Positions 1 to 4,667 of a DNA stretch of 7,124 bases are shown here, one piece after another (position 1 is the first letter of the stretch; every line of letters begins with the position of its first letter). The stretch is taken from assembly GCA_008668455.1 (NCBI GenBank), contig RQCD01000187.1, positions 1-7,124 of the forward strand, in the 5' to 3' direction. Source of the DNA: Clostridia bacterium (GTDB lineage Bacteria > Bacillota > Clostridia > UBA1381). The position numbers were made by a program, and so were the translations under genes. The notes under the pieces were generated by a model. That model did no database searches, had not been told where the DNA came from, and saw only the letters and a program-made list of their open reading frames with translations.

Positions 1-439
1 CACCGATGAACGCGGATGCCGGGATGAGCGCACCGGTCAGCGTGCCGAAAAGCGTCATGCCCATGCTGGCAAAGGTCACTCCGACCGCAATCGCGTCAAT
101 ACTGGTTGCAATGGCAAGTATAAAAAGCAGATGGTTATCCAGAGGATTGGAAACGGTTTCTTCTTTCGGATGCGTCGCCTCCCAGAGCATTTTTCCGCCG
201 ATAAAGCCTAAGAGAATAAAGGCGATCCAGTGGTCAAAGCTTGTGATATAGACGGCAAAGCCTGTTCCCAAAAGCCAGCCGATGCAGGGCATGAGAAACT
301 GAAAAACTCCGAAGAACAGGCCGATTTTCCCGGCATCCCGGAATTTTAGGCTTCGGAGGGCGATGCCGCTTGAGATGGAAACGGAAAACGCATCCATTGC
401 AAGACCGACAGCTAATAACACTAACGATACAATGTCCAT
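1..439 (-). CDS. mntP: Putative manganese efflux pump MntP, 3' end missing at window edge
   Basis: Reading leftward from the ATG at 439, 146 codons are open to the window edge. The family (MntP/YebN, formerly DUF204) is usually about 180-190 residues, so roughly the last quarter is missing. It is an inner-membrane protein that exports Mn2+. Visible family marks are an N-terminal helix with GLAMDAFSVS (Asp16), the FQFLMPCIGWLLG segment (about 46-58), WIAFILLGFIGGKMLWE (about 71-87), a short polar loop (about 88-103), and ATSIDAIAVG (Asp115). The two Asp-containing helices are the conserved signature. No in-frame ATG, GTG or TTG lies between 439 and an upstream TAA, so this start is firm; GGGGGA six bases upstream is the likely ribosome binding site. 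The start lies inside a 27-codon ORF (421-504) and close behind gpsA, so co-transcription and translational coupling are likely. No yybP-ykoY manganese riboswitch is visible directly upstream, since gpsA fills that space. Confidence 0.93.
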   Translation of the reverse strand, partial: MDIVSLVLLAVGLAMDAFSVSISSGIALRSLKFRDAGKIGLFFGVFQFLMPCIGWLLGTGFAVYITSFDHWIAFILLGFIGGKMLWEATHPKEETVSNPLDNHLLFILAIATSIDAIAVGVTFASMGMTLFGTLTGALIPASAFIG

Positions 440-504
440 ATGAGTCCCCCGATCGCTCCTAAAATTACAATTCCAATGAAAAGGTATCCTAAGCTTATCA
501 TCAT
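421..504 (-). CDS. Small hydrophobic ORF of 27 codons between gpsA and mntP
   Basis: I do not recognise this peptide. The ORF starts with two ATG codons four bases after the gpsA stop, has AGGA about eight bases upstream, and ends in TAG inside mntP, overlapping it by 19 bases in another frame. The product starts MMISLGYLF and ends IWTLYR. It is one uninterrupted hydrophobic, glycine-containing stretch (about residues 3-24) with a basic C-terminal residue, as expected for a single-pass membrane micropeptide. It could be a real small membrane protein linked to MntP. It could also be a leader whose translation brings ribosomes to the mntP start, or a chance ORF. The ribosome binding site, the tight spacing to both neighbours and the membrane-like composition support translation. 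The very short length and lack of a recognised family count against a firm call. Confidence 0.5.
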   Translation of the reverse strand: MMISLGYLFIGIVILGAIGGLIWTLYR

Positions 505-508
505 GGCA

Positions 509-1495
509 TTATTCCTGCTTTCTGCTGCGGCACATCAGAGAATTGACTGCCTCGCGCGGATTTTTTTCTTCATATAAAATGGCGTATGCCTGCTCTACAA
601 TCGGCATTTCCACCTGATATTTTTTTGAGAGTGTGTAGGCTGCATGAGTGGTATGCACGCCCTCTACCACCATGTGAACCTCCGAGAGGGTTTCCTGCAG
701 GCTTTTTCCCTGACCTAATAAAATGCCGGCGCGGCGGTTGCGGCTGTGCATGCTGGTGCAGGTCACAATCAGATCGCCGATCCCGGAAAGACCGGAAAAG
801 GTTTCGGGGGAGGCGCCCATTTTCACGCCGAGACGGGTAATCTCTGCCAGACCGCGCGTCATGAGGGCGGCTTTGGTGTTGTCGCCATAGCCTAAGCCGT
901 CCGAAATGCCGGCGCAAAGCGCGATCACATTTTTGAGCGCGCCGCCAAGCTCCACACCGATCATATCCCGGCTGGTGTAAACACGGAACACCTCATCCAT
1001 AAAGACGTCCTGCACCAGTCTTGAAAGAGATTCATCTGCCGATGCGGCAACGTTTGTGGTCGGAAGATGGATGCTCACCTCCTCCGCGTGCGACGGACCG
1101 CTCATCACAGCGAGGCGCGCCTGCGGAATTTCCTCTGCGTAAACCTGGGAAAGACGGTAAAGCGTCTGATCCTCCAGACCCTTTGAAATATTCACCATCG
1201 GCTGACCGCTCCGGATATAGGGCGCAAGACTCTTTGCAGTCTGGCGCGTTGCCGGACTGGGAACAGCTGTCACAATTAAATCCGCGTCCGCGGTACAGAC
1301 TGCCAGATCCGGAGAACAGACAATCTGATCCGGAAATCTGACGCCCTTTAAAAATTCCTTGTTTTCCCGGTCGCGTGCAAGACGCTCGCTTTCCTCCCGG
1401 AAATAGCTCCATAGACAGACCGTGTAGCCGTGACGTGCTAAAAGAACCGAAACCGCCGTTCCCCAGCTGCCCGATCCGATCACTGCAATTTTCAT
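509..1495 (-). CDS. gpsA: NAD(P)+-dependent glycerol-3-phosphate dehydrogenase
   Basis: The 328-residue protein is full length for the family. It reduces dihydroxyacetone phosphate to sn-glycerol 3-phosphate in the cytoplasm, supplying the phospholipid backbone. The N-terminal Rossmann domain has the dinucleotide loop GSGSWG (7-12), VPSPATR (79-84) and NISKGLE (102-108, Lys105 in the substrate site). MSGPSHAEEV (131-140) follows. The C-terminal helical domain has ELGGALKNVIAL (182-193, catalytic Lys188), YGDNTKAALMTRGLAE (203-218), SGIGDLIVTC (237-246) and SRNRRAG (251-257). The ATG at 1495 is chosen because the beta-alpha-beta fold begins at once (MKIAVIGSG) and GGAG sits four bases upstream. 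The gene lies 199 bases behind plsY, whose product uses glycerol 3-phosphate, and ends four bases before the small ORF leading to mntP. A terminator-like hairpin in its leader suggests some control independent of plsY. Confidence 0.97.
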   Translation of the reverse strand: MKIAVIGSGSWGTAVSVLLARHGYTVCLWSYFREESERLARDRENKEFLKGVRFPDQIVCSPDLAVCTADADLIVTAVPSPATRQTAKSLAPYIRSGQPMVNISKGLEDQTLYRLSQVYAEEIPQARLAVMSGPSHAEEVSIHLPTTNVAASADESLSRLVQDVFMDEVFRVYTSRDMIGVELGGALKNVIALCAGISDGLGYGDNTKAALMTRGLAEITRLGVKMGASPETFSGLSGIGDLIVTCTSMHSRNRRAGILLGQGKSLQETLSEVHMVVEGVHTTHAAYTLSKKYQVEMPIVEQAYAILYEEKNPREAVNSLMCRSRKQE

Positions 1496-1515
1496 TCTGC
1501 TCCATCCTTTCTATG

Positions 1516-1545
1516 CAATAAAAGCCGACAATTCATCAGTCGGCT
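1516..1545 (-). terminator. Terminator-like hairpin in the gpsA leader
   Basis: On the minus strand a 7-bp stem AGCCGAC/GTCGGCT (1539-1545 with 1523-1529) encloses a 9-base loop and is followed by TTTTATTG. This has the shape of a weak intrinsic terminator. It lies only about 20 bases ahead of the gpsA ATG and just ahead of its ribosome binding site (about 1500-1509). It may therefore end plsY transcripts partially, or act as an attenuator within the gpsA leader. The short, interrupted T run makes efficient termination uncertain. Confidence 0.5.
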
Positions 1546-1561
1546 ATACCACCTTTGCTTG

Positions 1562-1674
1562 GGGGAGCTTTTGAGAGAGTGTATCCGGGGAAGTATATCA
1601 GGGGAAGCTTTATAGCTTCTGTCTTTTTCCGGGATCAAAGCTATAAGACAAAACACACTTTTCAAAAGCTCCCC
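1562..1674. repeat. Nested inverted repeat between plsY and gpsA
   Basis: The outer arms GGGGAGCTTTTGA (1562-1574) and TCAAAAGCTCCCC (1662-1674) are a perfect 13-bp inverted repeat. After a short internal mismatch, AGTGTAT (1578-1584) and ACACACT (1653-1659) extend the pairing with one mismatch, which is a G-U pair in the minus-strand RNA. Inside lies a second inverted repeat, TTATAGCTT (1610-1618) with AAGCTATAA (1638-1646), with a 19-base loop. The 113-base unit can fold as a two-tier cruciform or RNA hairpin. It could be a structured leader RNA for gpsA, a transcript-stabilising or processing element, or a small non-autonomous repeat (MITE-like). I see no convincing target-site duplication at its ends. 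Confidence 0.65.
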
Positions 1675-1694
1675 TAAACAGAGGAGACAAGGTA

Positions 1695-2372
1695 TTATCT
1701 GTCCTTTTTTGCAAACAGCTTATTTTCTGTTCCATGCAGCAGACGGTTCAGGTTTGTGTGGTGCTTTGCAATCAGGAGTGCACCCAGGAATACGGCAGAG
1801 AGGACTGCCACTGCGTCAATTTCGCCTCTGCCTGCCATAAAGGCTAAGAGTGCGCAGGGATAGAGAACACCGGCACAGACAGAGCCGAGTGAAACATAGC
1901 GTGAAATCACCATCACCAGGAGCGCAACTGCCAGCACAATCAGTCCCACCTGCCAGCTTGCTGCCAGCACAACGCCAAGACTGGTGGCAACGCCCTTGCC
2001 GCCGCGGAAACCGAAATAAACCGGAAAATCATGCCCTAAAACGGCGAAAATGCCGGCAAAATATTTCAAATGTCCGCCGAAGAACAGCCGGCAGAGGATG
2101 GATTGACCGGAAAAATCCAGGGAGGCTGATACCGCGCTGTCAATCGCAGACGCAATCAAAACAGCAAAAACACCCTTTCCCACATCAATCAGAAGCGTAC
2201 AGGCTGCCGCTTTTTTTCCGTGGACGCGGAGCATATTGGTCGTTCCGGCATTTCCGGAGCCCTCCTCGCGGATGTCCATGCCGCCGTTTCTGCGTGAAAT
2301 TAAGATCGACGCGGAAATACTTCCGATTAAATAGGAAACCAGTAATACCAGACCTGCAATCATGTAGTACAT
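1695..2372 (-). CDS. plsY: Glycerol-3-phosphate acyltransferase PlsY
   Basis: This integral membrane enzyme transfers an acyl group from acyl-phosphate (made by PlsX) to sn-glycerol 3-phosphate, giving lysophosphatidic acid, the first committed step of phospholipid synthesis in most Gram-positives. The 225-residue product is slightly longer than the usual 200-215. All three active-site loops are visible: GSGNAGTTNMLR (38-49), GHDFPVYFGFRGGKGVAT (113-130) and KHHTNLNRLLHGTENK (203-218). Five or so hydrophobic segments lie between them. The reading frame is open upstream to 2459, but the ATG at 2372 is preferred: it places MYYMIAGLVLLVSYLIG as the first membrane helix and has GGGAGGGAG about six bases upstream. 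The upstream extension would be basic and polar and would overlap the exonuclease gene. The true start lies one base after the exonuclease stop, so the two are co-transcribed and probably coupled. Confidence 0.97.
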   Translation of the reverse strand: MYYMIAGLVLLVSYLIGSISASILISRRNGGMDIREEGSGNAGTTNMLRVHGKKAAACTLLIDVGKGVFAVLIASAIDSAVSASLDFSGQSILCRLFFGGHLKYFAGIFAVLGHDFPVYFGFRGGKGVATSLGVVLAASWQVGLIVLAVALLVMVISRYVSLGSVCAGVLYPCALLAFMAGRGEIDAVAVLSAVFLGALLIAKHHTNLNRLLHGTENKLFAKKDR

Positions 2373-2373
2373 A

Positions 2374-2985
2374 TTATGCTCCCTCCCTTTTGGATTTTTT
2401 CTTGTTCTTCGTACAAGGCTCATAGCAGCCGGGGTAAACCCTGCCGATTCCGATTCCAAACTGCTCCTCCAGCTCCTCTAAGGTGTTCAGCTTAAAATCC
2501 CGGAGAATTCTTAAAAGCACCTCCGCACAGACGTATGCGTCGTCTGCGGCGCGGTGGTGGTGAAAGGAGATTTCCAAAGCGTCTGCCAAATAATTTAGCT
2601 TATGCCCCGGAAGCTCCGGATATGCTTTTTGGGAAAGCTTTACCGTGCAGAGATAGCGAAAGACGGGATATTCAATTCCGTAATAGTCGAGCGTTGTCCG
2701 CAAAGCGCCCACATCAAAGGACGCATTATGCGCAACCACGAGCTGGTTTTCTAAAAACGGACGGATTTTATCCCAGTAGTCGCAGAAACGCGGCTTGTCG
2801 GCAACCATCTCAGGTGTGATCCCGTGGATTTTGATGTTGTATTCGTTAAACTCAAATGGTTCGGGATGAATCAGAATTTCAAGGGTTTTTACGACCCTGT
2901 TGCTCCGAACCACACAGATCCCCATGCTGCAAATACTGTTTCCGCACGAGGTTGCTGTTTCAAAATCAATTGCTGTAAAGTCCAA
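2374..2985 (-). CDS. DnaQ-like 3'-5' exonuclease (DEDDh family)
   Basis: The 203-residue protein consists of an RNase T/DnaQ-type exonuclease domain (about 1-165) and a short basic tail. The DEDDh metal-binding residues are all present: Asp7 and Glu9 in AIDFETA, Asp91 in HNASFDVGALR, and His144 plus Asp149 in HHRAADDAYVCAE. The last motif, with HxAxxD, marks the DEDDh rather than the DEDDy subgroup. Such stand-alone proteins remove nucleotides from 3' ends of DNA or RNA. Whether this one proofreads for polymerase III, repairs DNA or trims RNA cannot be told from sequence. The C-terminus (about 165-203) is acidic, then Lys/Arg-rich (KNKKKSKRE). Translation starts at TTG (2985): the next in-frame ATG would remove Asp7 and Glu9. 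GGGAG lies about ten bases upstream, within the end of the kinase gene, which stops two bases before. The plsY start follows one base after its stop. Confidence 0.93.
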   Translation of the reverse strand: MDFTAIDFETATSCGNSICSMGICVVRSNRVVKTLEILIHPEPFEFNEYNIKIHGITPEMVADKPRFCDYWDKIRPFLENQLVVAHNASFDVGALRTTLDYYGIEYPVFRYLCTVKLSQKAYPELPGHKLNYLADALEISFHHHRAADDAYVCAEVLLRILRDFKLNTLEELEEQFGIGIGRVYPGCYEPCTKNKKKSKREGA

Positions 2986-2987
2986 TG

Positions 2988-3851
2988 TTAAACGTCTCCC
3001 TTGTCCTTGATTTGCTCAAGCCGTTTGATCAGCTTTGGAATGCAGACTTCAAAATTCACACCGTACCAGCGGTCGTCCGCATTTTTTGCGGTTGCCTGAA
3101 TGCAGGAGAGTGTGAAGTCCACGGCAAGCTGCACGGTTTGCTCCAGAGAAAGTCCGTGCGTCAGTGCACCAGTGCAGACGCTTGCAAAAATATCGCCTGT
3201 CCCGTGGAAGGTGGAGGGGACATTTTCATTATAATAGGAGAAGAAGCGTCCGGTTTCGGCAGAATAAGCCATTGCTCCGGTTTCTGCCGCACGAAAGCTG
3301 ACTCCGGTTAGAATCACGTTTTTCGCACCCAGTCCCGCCAAACGCACCAAAAGAGCTTTGATTTCCTCCTCGGTGTAATGCTCCCGGTATTCCTCCCCTA
3401 AGAGAAACACCGCCTCGGTCAGATTGGGTACAATCAGATCCGCCCGGGCGCACAGCTTTGCCATTGCTTTGGGAAAATCCGGGGTAAAGCCGGAATAGAG
3501 CCGCCCATGGTCGCCCATTACCGGGTCAACCACCGTCAGTGTGTTTTCCTTTGCGAACTGGTCGAAAAACTGATCCATCAGCGAAAGCTGAGAAATGGAA
3601 CCCAGATAGCCGGTATAGATCGCATCAAAGGAAAGCCCAAGACGTTTCCAGTGTGCCGCGATGGGGGAAATATCCCCGGTCAGATCCCGGAAGGTATAAC
3701 CCTGAAAGCCGCCGGTATGCGTGGATAAAACCGCTGTCGGAAGAATTACCGTCTCGATGCCCATAGCCGAGATAATCGGAAGCGCAACGGTCAGCGAGCA
3801 TGTTCCGAAGCAGGAAATATCCTGTATCGTTACAATTCTTTTTTGTTTCAT
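2988..3851 (-). CDS. pdxY: Pyridoxal/pyridoxamine kinase (ribokinase-like fold)
   Basis: The enzyme phosphorylates pyridoxal or pyridoxamine with ATP in the cytoplasm, salvaging vitamin B6 into pyridoxal 5'-phosphate. At 287 residues it matches the PdxY/PdxK family. Characteristic segments are VTIQDISCFGTCSLTVALPIISAMG (7-31), LSTHTGGFQGYT (42-53), VVDPVMGDHGRLY (107-119, substrate and metal site), LIVPNLTEAVFLLG (139-152), VILTGV (179-184) and FHGTGDIFASV (215-225). The last holds the anion-hole GTGD motif with catalytic Asp220. The DPVMGDHG and HGTGD pattern favours pyridoxal kinase over the hydroxymethylpyrimidine kinase ThiD, although the two families are related; pdxY is a best-fit symbol and pdxK would be equally defensible. 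The ATG at 3851 has AGGAG nine bases upstream and a strong promoter at 3879-3907. It is the first gene of the leftward kinase-exonuclease-plsY transcript. Confidence 0.88.
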   Translation of the reverse strand: MKQKRIVTIQDISCFGTCSLTVALPIISAMGIETVILPTAVLSTHTGGFQGYTFRDLTGDISPIAAHWKRLGLSFDAIYTGYLGSISQLSLMDQFFDQFAKENTLTVVDPVMGDHGRLYSGFTPDFPKAMAKLCARADLIVPNLTEAVFLLGEEYREHYTEEEIKALLVRLAGLGAKNVILTGVSFRAAETGAMAYSAETGRFFSYYNENVPSTFHGTGDIFASVCTGALTHGLSLEQTVQLAVDFTLSCIQATAKNADDRWYGVNFEVCIPKLIKRLEQIKDKGDV

Positions 3852-3878
3852 GGTTCGTTTCTCCTGTCTATCCTAATT

Positions 3879-3907
3879 ATTATATCAGCATTTTTTTTAT
3901 TTGTCAA
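3879..3907 (-). promoter_or_regulatory. Sigma-A promoter for the pdxY-exonuclease-plsY operon
   Basis: On the minus strand a perfect TTGACA (-35, 3902-3907) and a perfect TATAAT (-10, 3879-3884) are separated by exactly 17 bases, which include an A-rich spacer. Transcription should begin near 3872, giving a leader of roughly 20 bases before the kinase ATG at 3851, with AGGAG in between. No operator-like dyad is apparent over it, so strong constitutive expression is a reasonable inference. Confidence 0.88.
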
Positions 3908-4054
3908 ATCTTTTCTTGAACATTTTTATTCAAAACAAAACATTTGATCGCGTTCTATTGCGTTTGAGTCTTGTAGTATAACGGCAAAAAAAGCCGGAAT
4001 CACGGAAAGAATTTATTTAATATCTACAAATTAAAAAAAAATGAAAAGAAAGTA
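3908..4054. other. Central part of divergent intergenic region, nothing firm seen
   Basis: This AT-rich stretch separates the two divergent promoters. I find no ORF with a ribosome binding site, no RNA gene and no strong terminator. A short dyad CGGC-N7-GCCG with an A7 loop occurs near 3982-3996, but its 4-bp stem is too weak to call. The A-rich block (about 4031-4053) just upstream of the feo -35 could act as an UP element for RNA polymerase. Confidence 0.4.
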
Positions 4055-4083
4055 TTGACAAACGGGATTAGTTATGCTAAACT
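4055..4083 (+). promoter_or_regulatory. Promoter of the feoA-feoA-feoB operon
   Basis: A perfect TTGACA (-35, 4055-4060) is followed after 17 bases by TAAACT (-10, 4078-4083), with TG one base before it (TGC-TAAACT), giving an extended -10. An A-rich tract precedes the -35. Transcription would start near 4090, leaving a leader of about 70 bases before the feoA ATG at 4162. The -10 is embedded in an inverted repeat (4068-4085), so a repressor bound there would block RNA polymerase directly. Confidence 0.78.
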
Positions 4084-4085
4084 AA
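4068..4085. promoter_or_regulatory. Putative metalloregulator operator 1, overlapping the feo -10
   Basis: The 18-bp dyad TTAGTT-ATGCTA-AACTAA covers the spacer end and the -10 box of the feo promoter. It resembles the DtxR/IdeR operator consensus (TTAGGTTAG-type half sites facing CTAACCTAA), allowing a one-base gap. DtxR-family proteins with Fe2+ or Mn2+ repress uptake genes through such sites, so repression of feo when iron is sufficient is the natural reading. It does not look like a Fur box. Confidence 0.6.
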
Positions 4086-4095
4086 CTGGTGGAAG

Positions 4096-4111
4096 GTTAG
4101 CAAATGCTAAC
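4096..4111. promoter_or_regulatory. Putative metalloregulator operator 2 (perfect 16-bp palindrome)
   Basis: GTTAGCA-AA-TGCTAAC is a perfect inverted repeat with a 2-base centre, beginning just past the expected transcription start of feo. A 2-base loop makes a stable RNA hairpin unlikely, so a DNA-binding site is more plausible. It shares the TTAG-N6-CTAA frame with operator 3 and the TTAG/CTAA ends with operator 1. Confidence 0.62.
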
Positions 4112-4130
4112 TATTAAATTTACAGCTTGG

Positions 4131-4144
4131 TTAGAGAGGTCTAA
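4131..4144. promoter_or_regulatory. Putative metalloregulator operator 3, near the feoA ribosome binding site
   Basis: TTAGA-GAGG-TCTAA is a third TTAG-N6-CTAA dyad, centred 34 bases downstream of operator 2 and ending about 8 bases before the GGAGG of feoA. It is less perfect in its flanks than operator 2. Its repetition of the same frame suggests it is part of an operator array rather than chance, but alone it would be weak evidence. Confidence 0.45.
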
Positions 4145-4161
4145 TCGGAACGGAGGTTACC

Positions 4162-4374
4162 ATGATGCCGCTTAGTTTAGCGCCGGTTGGCGAGGAAAGT
4201 ATCATCCGGAAAATCGGAGGAAACCCGGAGGTGAAAAAGCATCTTGAAAATTTAGGCTTTGTTGTGGGCGGAAATGTTCAGGTTGTGAGCGCATTTGACG
4301 GGAACGTGATTGTCAACGTGAAGGAAGCGCGGGTTGCAATCAGCGAGGAAATGGCACGCAGAATTATGGTGTAA
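4162..4374 (+). CDS. feoA: FeoA domain protein (first copy)
   Basis: The 70-residue protein is a single FeoA domain, a small SH3-like beta-barrel found with FeoB and needed for full ferrous iron uptake in several bacteria; it acts in the cytoplasm, probably on the FeoB GTPase region. The family pattern is visible: a short helix (VKKHLENLGF, about 24-33), the turn VVGGNVQVVSAFDGNVIVNVKEARVAIS (34-61) and the terminal EEMARRIMV. The loop after strand 2 (SAFDGNVIV) is shorter than the APLGDPVEV-type loop of its neighbour. GGAGG lies five bases before the first of two adjacent ATG codons; either may be used. It is the first gene of the feo operon, and three operator-like dyads precede it. It is clearly not a recent duplicate of the second feoA, because few residues are shared beyond the fold pattern. 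Confidence 0.92.
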   Translation: MMPLSLAPVGEESIIRKIGGNPEVKKHLENLGFVVGGNVQVVSAFDGNVIVNVKEARVAISEEMARRIMV

Positions 4375-4407
4375 TTTTAGAGTATTCAGAAAGGAATGGA
4401 TGAAAAC

Positions 4408-4629
4408 ATGAACACATTAAAGGATGCAAAAATCGGCAGTACCGTTACGGTGGTAAAGCTGCACGGAGAGGGCGCAGTAAAACGCAGACTGATGGATATG
4501 GGAATTACCAAGGGCATTGAGGTTCATATCAGAAAGGTTGCTCCGCTGGGAGATCCGGTGGAGGTTACCGTGCGCGGCTATGAGCTTTCTCTCAGAAAGG
4601 CAGACGCGGAAATGATTGAGGTAAAATAA
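4408..4629 (+). CDS. feoA: FeoA domain protein (second copy)
   Basis: This 73-residue FeoA protein starts MNTLKDAKIG and matches the canonical family closely: DAKIGSTVTVVKLHGEGAVKRRLMDMGITKG, then the loop KVAPLGDPVEVTVRGYELSLRKADAEMIEV. This is the typical partner of FeoB in iron uptake. An in-frame ATG lies four codons upstream (4396). The start at 4408 is preferred because the family begins at about this point and because AAAGGA (4390-4395) would abut the earlier ATG with no spacing, while it lies 12 bases from 4408. That spacing is a little long, so the upstream start is not excluded. The gene lies 33 bases behind the first feoA and 38 bases before feoB, in one operon. Confidence 0.93.
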   Translation: MNTLKDAKIGSTVTVVKLHGEGAVKRRLMDMGITKGIEVHIRKVAPLGDPVEVTVRGYELSLRKADAEMIEVK

Positions 4630-4630
4630 T

Positions 4631-4648
4631 TTTCAGCCTGTGCTGAAA
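4631..4648 (+). other. Small hairpin between feoA and feoB
   Basis: TTTCAGC-CTGT-GCTGAAA forms a perfect 7-bp stem with a 4-base loop, two bases after the second feoA stop and just ahead of the feoB Shine-Dalgarno (AGAAAGGAAAGGGAAG). No T run follows, so it is not an intrinsic terminator. It might protect or process the mRNA and so set the ratio of FeoA to FeoB; this is inference. Confidence 0.5.
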
Positions 4649-4667
4649 TCAGAAAGGAAAGGGAAGT

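Noticed and set aside
1021..1505. Other-frame open readings inside gpsA on both strands
   Set aside because: They overlap a complete gpsA with all catalytic motifs, have no ribosome binding site in sensible position and encode unstructured composition.
1523..1545. CTGATGA motif as a hammerhead ribozyme core
   Set aside because: CTGATGA is part of the hairpin loop and is not followed by a second stem and GAAA, so the hammerhead core is missing.
1562..1674. Call as a defined MITE or insertion sequence remnant
   Set aside because: The terminal inverted repeats fit the idea, but there is no clear target-site duplication and no second copy in the window, so it is listed only as an inverted repeat.
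1496..1694. A T-box riboswitch in the gpsA leader, suggested by AAAGGTGGTATA on the minus strand followed by a terminator-like hairpin
   Set aside because: The match to the AGGGTGGNACCGCG T-box is partial, no paired antiterminator segment of the usual CGTCCC type follows, no recognisable Stem I with a specifier loop is present, and gpsA is not a usual T-box target.
2373..2459. Longer N-terminus for PlsY starting at 2459
   Set aside because: The extra 29 residues are polar and basic, overlap the exonuclease coding region in another frame and lack family support; the ATG at 2372 has a strong ribosome binding site.
3976..4000. Hairpin CGGC-A7-GCCG as a terminator between the divergent operons
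   Set aside because: Only a 4-bp stem with the A tract in its loop; both flanking operons point away from it, so no transcript needs to end here.
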